Positions 37,713 through 49,095 of a stretch of 64,000 nt of DNA are shown here, piece by piece. The stretch comes from Volvox africanus (lineage: Eukaryota > Chlorophyta > Chlorophyceae > Chlamydomonadales > Volvocaceae), in NCBI GenBank assembly GCA_030268105.1, contig BSDZ01000094.1, positions 5,428,501-5,492,500 of the forward strand, read 5' to 3'. Below the pieces are notes generated by a model. The model had not been told where the DNA came from. It did not search any database and worked only from the letters and a program-made list of their open reading frames with translations. The translations under genes were made by a program, and so were the position numbers. The stretch's first letter is position 1. Each line of letters begins with the position of its first letter.

Positions 37713-40700
37713 ATGCTGGTGGCCGAATACCCACACCACGCTTATGAACCTTACTACAAGCCATATGCAATGCTACATGGCATGGGAAGCACAACCGCTT
37801 TCAATTCCACAGTCACGGTTCTGCGTGCAAGCGTCAGACGTGTACCCCTGCTCACTACAAACGTTCGTAATATGTATCTTCCGACAGCTGCAACACGCGG
37901 GGCTTCTGGAGGCTCTCTCAGATTTAGTGGAATTTGTAAGTTTGCAAGTAAGATCCCCTAATGGGATGGCCCCGGCGCCGCGCCAGGTTATCAGTTATCT
38001 GGTTATCAATTTAGCCGTGTTCAGGGCGTCTATTGTCCCGCCCCAGTGTTGCTACGCTGAAACATACTTCATAGGCTGTTGCATTAAATTTAATCGAGCC
38101 CAAGTGACATTTCTCGATCACCTCCTCAAGGGTTATGATTAGTAATTTTCGGGCGGCACATGTGACGTGTGGCTTTGTTTGTGGCATCATGAAAAATATC
38201 TGTTTATTTTCCCGGATGCTGAGGCCATCGCCATACTTATTTGCTGTATTGTCGTACTCTTTGGCACGTGCCCCTCAGGTCTTTGTCGACGCGCCGCATC
38301 CAGCCAGCGGATCAATACCCCGTGATGTCCGCCCGTACTTTGAGGGGCCGTACTACGAATGGTTTACCGCGGAGTCTGTGGTAGGCGCCGTGTGCGTGCA
38401 TTAATCGTGGCTTGGTCCACCTTCACCTTCACCTTCCTAAATATTCACAAGCTTTGCGAATTGGATTTGAGATAAGAAACTGTGGCAACTCTGGAGGATC
38501 TCATGGCTCGGAATGAGATCTGTAAGATGGAGACCGGAAAGTTCTGGTACCCGACTGCCTTGTGCGTCCAATAACCGCACGCGTGCTCACCGACGCCTGC
38601 GCCTCTTATCCTCCACTTTTCACAGCCCATCTTGACTGAGGCACTGAGCCATTGAGCCACGGAGGCACGGAGGCCAAACCTGAGGCATCTCTCAGGCACT
38701 TAAGTCCATGTTCGAGCGGCTCACACACAAGCAGCGGGCCAGCGGACCGAGCCGCTGCGGAACCTAACCGGTTTTCGACTGCGGCTAAAATATCAACGGA
38801 TGTGTCCTTTCCTTTCCTGTCCTGTCCTGTCAGGATGACCGAGTGGAGTTTGACGAGGCAAAGATGAAGGTGGGTCCCCGTCGTGGATCTCCTGTAGACG
38901 GAAGCAACTCAGTGTTGGCATCTTGAGGCCGTGCGTACGTCAAGGTGCTGATTTCGGAGAGCTGCCCCCCAGCAGCCAGCACCCTGAGTATCAGGCGTAC
39001 GCCCTAACGAGAGACCCTCCCGTTCCGTTAGCGGCAACCTCATTCCTCAGGACACCGGGGGGCACGTGAACGCGGGTGGTAGCGTCTACGGGAGGGGGGA
39101 GATTTGCAGGAAATGCACGTTTAAAGCACTCAGCTCAGCCCGCCCCTTCCAAGCCCCAACACCCCCTTCATAAATGATAAGTGATGAATGGATGCAGCCA
39201 CCTTGCAGCGCGCTTGTGTGTGGTAGGTTACCCCGTGGGTATGTCACTCCTTATCATCTTCACGTCCGCTCCATTTGTTCCGCCATCATCCCCAGGCTTC
39301 GGAGCGCTTCCTGATGGCGTTGCTGGCTCAGCAGGGGCCGTTCGACGGCTTGATGGGTTTCTCGCAGGTTCTCTCAAAGGGGCTCATTACCCTGCTTGGG
39401 GATGTCGGGACTTAGGATTCTTACCTGCCCAGGCCGGCCTGATCACCGGACGTATGGCACGACCAGTAACAACCCTAGATCCAACGCTAAGCGCTAAGCG
39501 AGTACCGATACCTAGTACCTACCTACCGGGCAACAGCCCAGAGCGAAAATCGTTGTGTGCCGGATGTGTGCATCCAACGCGATGGCGCCCTATGGCCTTC
39601 TCTTCGGCCCAAAGAAGTCGATTGCAAGGTTGACTCAAGGCTGGTTCTGGTCATCTTCGGTTTCCGGAAAGGGATCTTGGACGTTAGTTCTGTCGTGCAA
39701 CTGACCTGCGTGACTTGGTGGTGGTGCCGGTCCCACCACGACCTCAGTGGCGTCTTTCTTTCCTGGTGCTACCCGTCGTTGTGTGAGCTCCACTGTCTTC
39801 CACTTCGACGCTTCCCCGTCTTCTCGCCCCCCCCTCCGCGCACCGGCCGTAGGGGGCCGCCATGTCAGGTGCTCTCGTAGCTCTGCAGCGTTCCGGACTC
39901 CGCGCAGAGCTGTCCACCCTGCGCCCCCTGCGCTTCTGCATCCTCTTCGGGGGCTTGAAGGTGCGATATGCTGGTAACGAGCAGGTCGAGCTTCTGGGGA
40001 ATTGTTATTTAGTTCCCGAGCGACATGAGGACCCGGTATGCACGCAGCTGATGCGCAAGTAAGACGGTTGCCGAACCGTTTTTATATTGCTAATATACGT
40101 GTTTGATGCATGCGCCTGTGTGCCTGTGTTTGTAATAATGAGGTTTATTACATTTCTTGGGCTGACGTGACATGGGCAGCGATCGCTCCGCGAAGTCCCC
40201 GAAGTTGTGTAGTCATGGGGATGTAGGAGAATCAATCTCCACGAGTTCATCAAACGCAAGCAGGCTCCGAACCCAGAATTCCAACCTTGACATACTGTAC
40301 GGGTTAAACCGTTGTAAACTTAATCCCTCTATGCCTGCCCCGTGAACCCAAATGCAACTCTGTCATAGCACCCATTTTTTGTCGCGCCACCTTCGTGGCA
40401 CCTTTCCTCTTCCTCCCGGCGGCGGCCTGCTGCCCATCTGTCTTTGATCAGAGCCGCCATCCCGACCACCTGGCCGCGTTTGAGGTCCTGTCGGGCAAGG
40501 TGCCCTGCCCGTCCCTACACGTCTTCGGGGACAAGGATGCCCTAAAAAACGTGAGGATGACAGACGGGATTATACTCCTCCCTCGATTGGCTGCTTGTGC
40601 CTTCTGACTGCTGGTTAGGGAAATCGCAAGCTACCTTCGTTCCTACCCTCAAGCGTGGCCGCATTCTATCTAGCAGTACATTTACTTGCTAAGAAAGTCA

Positions 40701-41434
40701 CAAGGCATAGTACGACGGTCGCGCTGATGGTGGCGCGGGAGAAGTTGTGCCTTATTGTGCATGCATGTGGATGTGGATGTGGATGTGGATTCAAGGAATG
40801 AAGGTCAAAAGGGGTTTACATTATTTATGCTATGCCAGCTGCTGCCTCGCTGACCCTGCTGCTGTCCTCATGATGTTCTTCTCATGATGTTGATACGATG
40901 TATGTGTGCGTAGGACACATACGATGTCCTACCAATATACGGTATATTTATACCTATCTACCTATCTACCGTATATTTATACCTAGATATATATAACATG
41001 AATTCCTGGAAGCAACCATTCATCAAAATTTCTTCATCATTTTTGTATATTGAGTACGAATTATGCATGCACTGGTTGTGTGTCCCCTTCCCACCCCCCA
41101 AACCCGAGCACGTAGCCGCACTGCATCGAGCTGGCGGATTCATTTCGGAACGCGACTGTGCTGCTGCATCAACGAGGTGCGGAAATATCATAGTACGGCG
41201 TATATGCAATATAACATAGATTTATACATACTTACGTACAGGCGCCGCCGCAAGATAGATACACCCATATGCGGATTGGACCGAAGTGAAAACTGAAATC
41301 AATCTAGACTCATATGAGGATGAAATGAGTCTGACTTCCTTCTGGTCTTGCATGGGGCTATATATGCTTGATAATTCCATCAAAATTCCATGTGTGTGTA
41401 TGTGTGCTTTTAGTTCTTACGTATATTATATATA

Positions 41435-41470
<36 letters not shown>

Positions 41471-41994
41471 ATTGCCACCCTAGCATTACAGCTGATATAT
41501 ACCCTGTAGCTGCTAGCTAGGTCGTGCCGAGGACAACGCAATGCATCCATCCATCCACCTATCCATCCCCGCTAACCGCTCGCTGCTGATGTCCAGGTCA
41601 TGTCATCCCTGTGCTTCACGAGCCCCAGTTGGCGGTCATGAGGGCTTTCATTCAGGCCGTGGCGAGTGCGCCTGAGCCGCCGCCTGACGCACATATTCCC
41701 GCACCGCTGCCTCTGGCACGATGTCGGGAGCAACAGCAGCCCGAGCAGCAGGGCCGGAAACAACCGCAGGAGTCGCGCCAACTGTTGCGACAGCCGACAG
41801 CGGCCGTGCTGCCAGCAGTTGCAGCGATAGGGAGGGGGCCTGAAAGGATTGGCTGCGAGGGCGAGCCCGTTGGAAAGGGAGCGAATTTGCGCCGTGTTGT
41901 AGGGCAGGATGATGGCGCCGAAGTAGTGGAGGCGGGGAGCTCATCAGCATGCTCGGGATTGCAACGGCAGGGGCATATGCTCTGCAGGCTGTGA
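37713..41994 (+). CDS. FSH1/OVCA2-family serine hydrolase
   Basis: Exons after the first: 37888-37935, 38279-38380, 38834-38869, 39296-39367, 39853-39960, 40452-40550, 41116-41176 and 41597-41994, all in phase. The first, about 37713-37840, carries AMLHGMGSTTAF, the usual LHG start of this alpha/beta-hydrolase family; its donor is uncertain. Further motifs are LVEF-VFVDAPHPASG, GPFDGLMGFSQ-GAAMSGALV (nucleophile elbow G-F-S-Q-G, split by an intron), RPLRFCILFGG, PSLHVFGDKDALK (catalytic Asp region) and LLHQR-GHVIPVL (catalytic His, across a junction). Ser, Asp and His are therefore all present and the enzyme looks intact; the substrate, probably a small ester, is unknown. A ~110-residue Gln/Pro/Ala-rich tail follows the hydrolase fold, which normally ends soon after the GH motif. 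Several exons are very short (36, 48 and 61 bases). Confidence 0.8.
41433..41469. repeat. (TG)n dinucleotide repeat
   Basis: An uninterrupted run of gt/tg units lying in the last intron of the FSH1-type gene. Confidence 0.9.
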
Positions 41995-43810
41995 TTCGTA
42001 CCCACCCTTGGCCGGGTGGGGGATATAATGGGGCGGCAGCAGCTAGCAGCAGCAGGCGGCTACACGCACAGGAGGTATTACAAAAAATGATCGTGCGTGT
42101 GGACCGACGTCGACATGTGCCTACGTATGCAAAGCATATACGTTTGGAACAAGAGGGCGTGTAGTAGCGCGCTGAGTGCCGCAAAGGCCTTTCGATCTTG
42201 CACCTTATATTGTGCTTGTGTGCCTTACACTGTGCGACTACTATACTATCTACTATCTACTATCTACTACTATCTTGCCACCTATTCTACAAATATTCCG
42301 TACCCATTTGTCTGTCTGCGTGGTGATTGGTTCCTGATCATCGCCGTGCATGTGCAAAGATAAGTGAGAGAGAACATGTCCAGCTTCCTGATCATCCCGG
42401 ATATTAGCCATATATACATACCCCCAGCAGGATATTACATATACCATTTGGCCCAAGTGAGCTCTGCAAGGGTTCATTGCTTGCGTGATCGCCACCTACC
42501 AGCGCCCATCCGGTAGTAGCTTGCTACAGTCCATGCATCCGCCTGCGTCCATCCGTCGCTCATCACTCAGCGCAAGATCAACACTAAAATATAGTGCCTA
42601 ATAACTACTAATGTCAGCAAGCATGCACGCATGTCCGCCCGGTGGACTGCAGTCAACACACACGATTGACTCGCAAGCCACGCAAGCAAACAAGCCAAGT
42701 ATCATGGTCTTCAGGGCGCCTGAAGTTATTGCTCACTCGACACGGCGACGGCAGTGGCGAACCGCAGCAGTTGCAGCAGCAGCATAGCAGTAGTAGAAGT
42801 TTGCATTAGTCTGCGTTATTCATAGACATACAGCAGCAGTCCGAATGAAGACAGTCGTTATACATCCCGCCCCTTCTGTGTAGCCCCCCTTCCATTTGCA
42901 TGAGCATCTCCCCCCCCATACAATCATTTAAATTCGGACAAAAAATTAATTTTAATTAGATACCCATCAACCGGCCATCGTGATCATGGTGTAATAATAG
43001 GTGGTAAGAGGAAAGCTCACCACGCAGCGAACGACCAAGGCAACAGGATAGATGCGTGCATCGCGCGGACAATATTTATTGATGAACTGGTGCGGACAAT
43101 TGAGCTACCGCGCAACGCCGCGTAATATAAAGTAAAAATACGACTAAAAACATTAAGGCTGTGTTCAGGCTATCAAAATAGGGGGGATAGGGGGATAAAT
43201 CCCGAACGACACGCACGTTATCCCTGACTTAATTTTGCATACAAGCGCGCGGCGCGTGCTACGTACGTACACCTAAATTAATGACTGGGGAGCAAGTTGT
43301 ATATCTTGTTACACGCATCGCGTGATTATGTTTGTTTGCCGCCGGTATACACAAATGCAGCATGCATGCAGTGCATGCATACTTACATGCGCTTGGATTA
43401 TCGGCCCTGCATACCCAATACTATTAAATGTGATAGCGGGATGCGGGATACGTACAGTTTAATCCTGTGTGCTGCGAATTGTTGGATGGCCAAGGGGCGT
43501 CTGTCTAAATGCTCGGAACCTGCTGCCTGTATTTGGCTACGCTAGGTGATATGTATAACGATCAAGCCTATTCATATTTATATTTGAGAATAGAATTGGC
43601 AGGTGTATAGTTTTCGTTGTTTCGTTGTTAGTAATAACGCTTAAATTTGAATGGTACGGCGGCCGGCGGGGGATTGCATATTGCATGCATGCATGCATGT
43701 TTACTTGATTTCGCGCCCGCGCGATTGCGCCATCTGGCCACCCCTGGCCAGTGTTGCACAAATCACGAGACCGATAAGGCCCTAAATAACGAACAAGCGA
43801 CAATTCAGGA
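41995..43810. other. intergenic between FSH1-type and pherophorin genes
   Basis: No exon-like frames. A TGTAA at 42990-42994 could serve the upstream gene but would imply a 1-kb 3' UTR. Contains multiple cgta and gcatgcatgc runs (for example 43683-43698). Confidence 0.4.
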
Positions 43811-43818
43811 TATATAAA
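43811..43818 (+). promoter_or_regulatory. TATA box of the pherophorin gene
   Basis: TATATAAA lies 50 bases upstream of the pherophorin ATG at 43868, which would place transcription start near 43840 and give a very short 5' UTR. Confidence 0.6.
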
Positions 43819-43867
43819 AGGGTATGTGCTATCATTCCGTCACAAGTCGGAAGTCGCCACCCCAACC

Positions 43868-46800
43868 ATGGCGCCTCCGCTTTCAACGTTAGCATTGGTG
43901 CTGGTGCTGGCACTTGCCTGGTAAGTACATACTATAGGTCTCGCGGCCAATATACTTCGCTTACAGTCATAAGGCGTGAAAGACGGTGGATGCTAGGGAG
44001 TTTATTCGTTCGAACGTATGAAATGAATTCTGCATTTGGCTCTGTGCGTGCATGATCGCCATGCAGGTCGTCGTCTCGCTCGTCTGCACAAGAGGACCTG
44101 GCGGTATTTGACTCATCATCATCGGCGCAAGCGGACCTGCAGGCATTTGACATATCGGCAGATGATCTGGCGACAGTGGCCATGAGGACCACGGCGGTCG
44201 CCCCCTACTTCCCGTTTTTTGAATGCTCTCAGGAGGCAGCGTCTTACAGCCTGGCACCGGTCATCAGGAACATGGGCGGGGGCCAGTACTGCTTCACCCT
44301 TCTGACCACGCTTTGCAACCACGCGTGTTGCAACGTCGACTTGAAGAAAATTGAGGTACGTGCGTACTTACGTGATTAGAGCTGCTAGTTGTTATCGTCA
44401 CACATATCTATGTGCGCGCATGCGCATATATATGTAGTTTTACACAGCAGATACCGCAGCATGTGTTCACGGGGGATTTTCGGTTCCATCGCAACTTTGC
44501 ATGCATGGCCGCATTTCTCGGGATATATAATATATATAATATAAATTATAATAATGTAATAATATATTATTAATCATATTATGTTACATTATATTACATT
44601 ACATAATATATTATATTATATATCCAGTAAAATATAGAGCGCGGGAATATAAAAATATAATATAATATATATTGTAATATACTATACTATACTATACTAT
44701 TTGTATTCCCGCGCTCTATATATTACTGGATACCATGCTCACGCTGATCCGGCCATGACTCGTTCTTATCCCATACGTTGCTCCTGGCCAACCTCATCAC
44801 CTGCATGCTCCAGTTCAACGTGTACGAGAGCTGTTTGGTCAGCGGTGCCTCGGTGTCAGCGACCATCAACGGCCTCCCTACCAGTGTTCTCCCCTCTTAC
44901 GACCGACCCCAATACGGGCCCCCTGGCAGTGCAATTCTGCGTGTGACGCAGCTCGGTCTGAACACCTCACATAACCTGGACCAGATCTGCATCACCCTAA
45001 AGCCCAACCGGGCCGGCCTGGGCTGCACCACCCTGGAGCAGATGTGTGTTCCACCAGCTGGCATGGGCCCGGGTTCATGCCTGGCGGCCATGTTTGACTA
45101 CTCGCTGAATTGTTGTCCGACAGTACCCATCGGGTATATGCAGCCTCCACCGCCCTCTCCTTCGCCGCCCCCTCCTTCCCCGCCGCCTCCACCGCCGCCG
45201 TCTCCTCCACTGCCCCCTCCTCCTTCCCCCCCTCCACCGCCGCCGTCTCCTCCGCCGCCCCCTCCTCCTTCCCCTCCTCCACCACCGCCGCCGTCTCCTC
45301 CGCCGCCCCCTCCTCCTTCCCCTCCTCCACCACCGCCGCCGTCTCCTCCGCCGCCCCCTCCTCCTTCCCCTCCTCCACCACCGCCGCCGTCTCCTCCGCC
45401 GCCTCCTTCCCCGGCTCCACCACTGCCACCGTCTCCTCCCCCTCCCCCTCCTCCTTCCCCGCCCCCTCCCCCACCACCGTCTCCTCCGCCGTCTCCTCCT
45501 CCTTTCCCTCCTCCTCCACCGCCGCCTTCTCCTCCGCCCCCTCCTCCTTCTCCTCCTCCTCCACCGCCGCCTTCTCCTCCGCCCCCTCCTCCTTCCCCTC
45601 CTCCTCCACCGCCGCCGTCTCCTCCGCCGCCCCCTCCTCCTTCTCCTCCTCCACCACCGCCGCCTTCTCCTCCACCGCCTCCTTCCCCGGCTCCTCCAGT
45701 GCCACCGTCTCCTCCCCCTCCCCCACCACCGTCTCCTCCGCCGCCCCCTCCTCCTTCCCCTCCTCCACCACCGCCGCCGTCTCCTCCGCCCCCTCCTCCT
45801 TCCCCACCCCCTCCACCGCCCCCTTCTCCTCCGCCACCCCCTCCTCCACCACCACCACCGCCGCCGCCGTCTCCTCCTCCGCCCCCTCCTGTCCCTCCTC
45901 CACCACCACCGCCTTCTCCTCCACCCCCTCCCCCTTCCCCACCCCCTCCACCGCCACCTTCTCCTCCGCCACCCCCTCCTCCACCACCGCCGCCGCCGCC
46001 GCCGTCTCCTCCTCCGCCCCCTCCTCCTTCCCCACCCCCCCTACCGCCGCCGTCTCCTCCGCCGCCTCCTCCACCACCCCCTCCTCCTCCGCCCTCACCT
46101 CCGCCGTCCCCTCCTCCCTCCCCTCCCCCTCCTTGTGTCACGTGCTTGGAGATGACGCTTGAAACAAGTATTCCTGACCTATTCTTCAGTTTTAGCGAGG
46201 AAGCTTGCCTCACAGTTCAAGCTTTAATCGCTAATGATGTTGCTCTGGGTCTTCAGTCCTTGGGGCTCATGCCAATGGTAGTCAACTTCAAAGCCGACCG
46301 AACGCTGTGTGAGCCTCAGAAGGTCAGAGCCTGTGGCTCCTTCTTTTCAGAGGAGGAAGCGCGCATGCTGGAACCCTGGGCACGGGACCAAGCTCGGTTC
46401 TGGCTAGCGAGTTTGGTCGATGACTGCAGCCCGTTGACGTCTGGCCTCACGTTTCGGCTAACGATGAACCCGGTGAAATGCCTGGACGTGGACGCCACCT
46501 TCTCTTGCTCCCCACCCAACGTGACATTTCCACCTTGCAAGTGAGTGGAAACGCCTGGTGGGGTGTTTGATTCTAGAATCTTTAGAATCCTTGCTGCTGC
46601 TGGGAAACCAAACATACAGGGGATAAACCTATTACTCCCTGCTGCCACTTGTTACATTTGTATAATGCAATGTCTGATACATGAACACTTTTTTTATAAG
46701 CGCCGCGTTTATATAATTTTATGTGTATGTGGAAACAAGTATTACTGATGTTCATCAGCTACTTCATTTCCACTTGATTGTTTATTTGGTGCATTCCACA

Positions 46801-48578
46801 TCGATGTCTTGCTTGTTTGGTGCAACATTAACCGATGTCATTATTATTGATGTAGGTGCAATCATGGCAAGTACACGACGCCCTTCTTTGTCGCCCCCTC
46901 CTTGGCGACTCGACAGTCTGGCCGTGTCCCGTCGACAAGCCTGTACTGCTTTCAGATCAGGGTAGCAAACGATGATTACTATCTGATAGAGGTGAGCATC
47001 GGACGAAGGTATACTTGTAACCTCTGCACTGGAGACACGCTATACGTTTCCGACACTGCTGCCTTCCATTCCTCTGTGCAGGGTCCATGCAGATTCAGCA
47101 CAACTCTCCTTAAGGCTGAGGTTTGGGCAAGTAAGCTCCTTCCCGGCCCATTTCTTTAATGAGGTTGGAATTGTTGCACCATATAGCTAGGGTATATATA
47201 GGGCATTCATTGTGAGCATGCACTCGTGCATGCATTGTAGTAGCGCTTGGCTTTCTGACCCTTCTCATCACTTGCTTGGTTTGTAGCCGATTTACATGAA
47301 AGGGTGTGCACACATAGGCCATTCACATATAGATAACCCATGCACGTTTAGTATCATGATAATGATGAGGATGTCTAATCCTGACGTTCACTCGCGAGCT
47401 CTTTCTCAGAGCATGAGACAACAGCATGCATTCGCATTCAGATTCACACAATTCTTACCACCAACCTACATCACAACTTTCGGTTTTTTTGATGTAGATG
47501 AAAAGTTGCGTCTTCAAGTCCGTGGCTTCCGTCTGACCCCCAATGGAGGCGGCACACGGTGGATTGCCACATCCTGGGGCCCTACAGGCGGGAACCAGCT
47601 CAAGGGTAAGGGTGGGTCATCAAGGACGTTATGTCGTTCATAACCTGCGTGTAGTAGTTGAGAGCCACAAAGGCCTCTTTGAGATTCTGATATAGTACTT
47701 CTACACTTTTATGTTGTGCTGTTGTGTTGGCCGTACATGTACGATTATTACACTGTATGTGTTGGTGTCTGATGACACCTTGATTGGCCGTAATTTGTAA
47801 GGAGTAGCAATGGGCACACACTAATCATTCTGGTCCCTTCATTCATGGGTGCAGCCACGAACGTTAACTGGGGGCTAGCTGAAGCGGATGGTGGCGAGCT
47901 CTGCCTTGAGGTCAAGAACACAACATCTTTGGACGAACTTTGCCTCGGTCCCTACCCCAACACCTGGTGAGCAGTGCACCAACATTACTATGCATGTTAC
48001 ATGTGTTTTCAGAAATGCCCAAATATTTAGGAATGCAGTGCTGAGCATATAGCAGTGCTGACCCATGCATATATGGTATTGCACTATGGGCAAGCAGGTC
48101 TATCCTGCCCCACCCCACCTGCATGCATATATACTTGATAAATGAAACGCCTGCTGGTTGCTACAGGCCCAATGATTCATAAAGGCCTGTATGTATATCT
48201 TACTTGGAAAGGCCCAATGCGTTATTATGTGCCCTATTATTATATATAATTCTTGTCTGGTACATGCATGTGTTCTGAATGATCCTTTGTACTCTAATCG
48301 GTATGTGCTGGATAAATTGATCAGAGTTCAATGGTGTCAGCAAATAACTTTGCATGCATGCATTGATGACCCAGCAGTGGCTAATGATGATCAGCATTCA
48401 ACACCTGCCATGAAAACCCCAGCTTGTAATAACGTGCATGTTTTGGTTTGCCCATCTATCTTGCCCTTCCTTGCTGACATGCATTGATCACATCCTCGGG
48501 TCCGACAACAGCTACATCAGCTTGTTCGATGAAAACAAGAGCTGCTGTCCGACCTACCCAGCTGTGGGTCCTGCCTAA
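43868..48578 (+). CDS. pherophorin (hydroxyproline-rich extracellular matrix glycoprotein)
   Basis: Eight exons, 43868-43920, 44067-44355, 44814-46540, 46856-46991, 47082-47130, 47498-47605, 47855-47966 and 48512-48578, give 2541 bases in frame (846 residues). A signal peptide (MAPPLSTLALVLVLALAW) is encoded mostly by exon 1. The N-terminal pherophorin domain has FPFFECSQEAASYSLAP, GGQYCFTLL, CNHACCNVDLKKIEFNV and ends LNCCPTVPIGY. A ~330-residue rod of SPPPPPP/PSPPPP units follows (about residues 225-555). The C-terminal domain has TCLEMTLETSIPDLFFSF, PPCKCNHGKYTTPFFV, RFSTTLLKAEVWAN, GFRLTPNGGGTRWIATSW and ends ENKSCCPTYPAVGPA. Pherophorins are secreted, hydroxylated and heavily glycosylated structural proteins of the volvocine matrix; some respond to wounding or sex inducer, which this sequence cannot show. 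All junctions match family spacing. Confidence 0.97.
44621..44732. repeat. 29-bp inverted repeat with AT-rich core in a pherophorin intron
   Basis: Arms 44621-44649 and 44704-44732 are reverse complements with one mismatch, each containing the GC island gagcgcggg. The 54-base loop and ~100 bases to the left are almost pure A/T. It lies between exons 44067-44355 and 44814-46540. It could be a small MITE-like element or an intronic hairpin. Confidence 0.85.
45143..46135 (+). repeat. Pro/Ser-coding repeat (rod of the pherophorin)
   Basis: About 1 kb of CCN/TCN codons in SPPPPPP-type units of variable length, including near-identical longer blocks such as SPPPPSPAPP.PPSPPP recurring near 45400 and 45685. 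Long open frames on the other strand (Gly/Glu- and Ala/Glu/Val-rich) and in another plus frame are shadows of this tract. Confidence 0.95.
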
Positions 48579-48797
48579 TAATGTGTCGGCAATTGATGCA
48601 TGCTGCTCAAGCCACTGGTACAGAGCTGGTTTTATCTTTTGCTTAATGTGCACGGATGGTGGCACTTGCTATACTGAAAGCAGGTGTGTATGTGTATCTA
48701 AGATTGATAAATGGTATATGAGAAAGGGAGCAGCTTATTGTGTTCCAGTGCATCTGTGCAGGATGCAGCTGGATGCAAAGTGCAGGTGTATTTTTGG

Positions 48798-48802
48798 TGT
48801 AA
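48798..48802 (+). terminator. TGTAA poly(A) signal for the pherophorin gene
   Basis: TGTAA about 220 bases downstream of the stop at 48578, followed by three palindromes described separately. Confidence 0.5.
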
Positions 48803-48888
48803 TAAGTCATGCAAAGTGCTTGATTGTGCACAACTTAACAATCTTTTGGTAGGTTTGCTATGCGGGGTTTTGAAGGGTGTGGAACGAT

Positions 48889-48910
48889 GTTAGGCTACAT
48901 GTAGCCTAAC
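48889..48910. repeat. perfect 22-bp palindrome
   Basis: gttaggctacatgtagcctaac is its own reverse complement, about 90 bases after the pherophorin poly(A) signal. Confidence 0.9.
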
Positions 48911-49002
48911 TAGCAGCAGTAGCAGTGGGTGGTGGCAGGTAGCAGCAGAATCCTGCAGCAGGTAGGGACAAATATATTTGTGTAGATGGATATGTGGAGC
49001 TT

Positions 49003-49095
49003 CCATGAAAATTTCACATTTTCATGGTTTGATTTATATGTTTGTCCATTTCGTTGTGAATTACACAGGAACCCTTAAATTAAGGGTTCCTGTGT
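49003..49095. repeat. two adjacent hairpin-forming inverted repeats
   Basis: ccatgaaaat / attttcatgg arms around 49003-49027, then a perfect 16-bp inverted repeat with arms 49063-49078 and 49080-49095 separated by a single base. Together with the palindrome at 48889-48910 these form a cluster downstream of the pherophorin gene. Confidence 0.8.

Noticed and set aside
44992..46213. Open frames of 350-371 codons opposite or out of frame with the pherophorin rod (Gly-, Glu/Ala/Val- or Ser/Ala-rich)
   Set aside because: They are produced by the Pro/Ser codon repeat. The plus-strand frame has signal peptide, Cys-rich domains and family-consistent splice sites.
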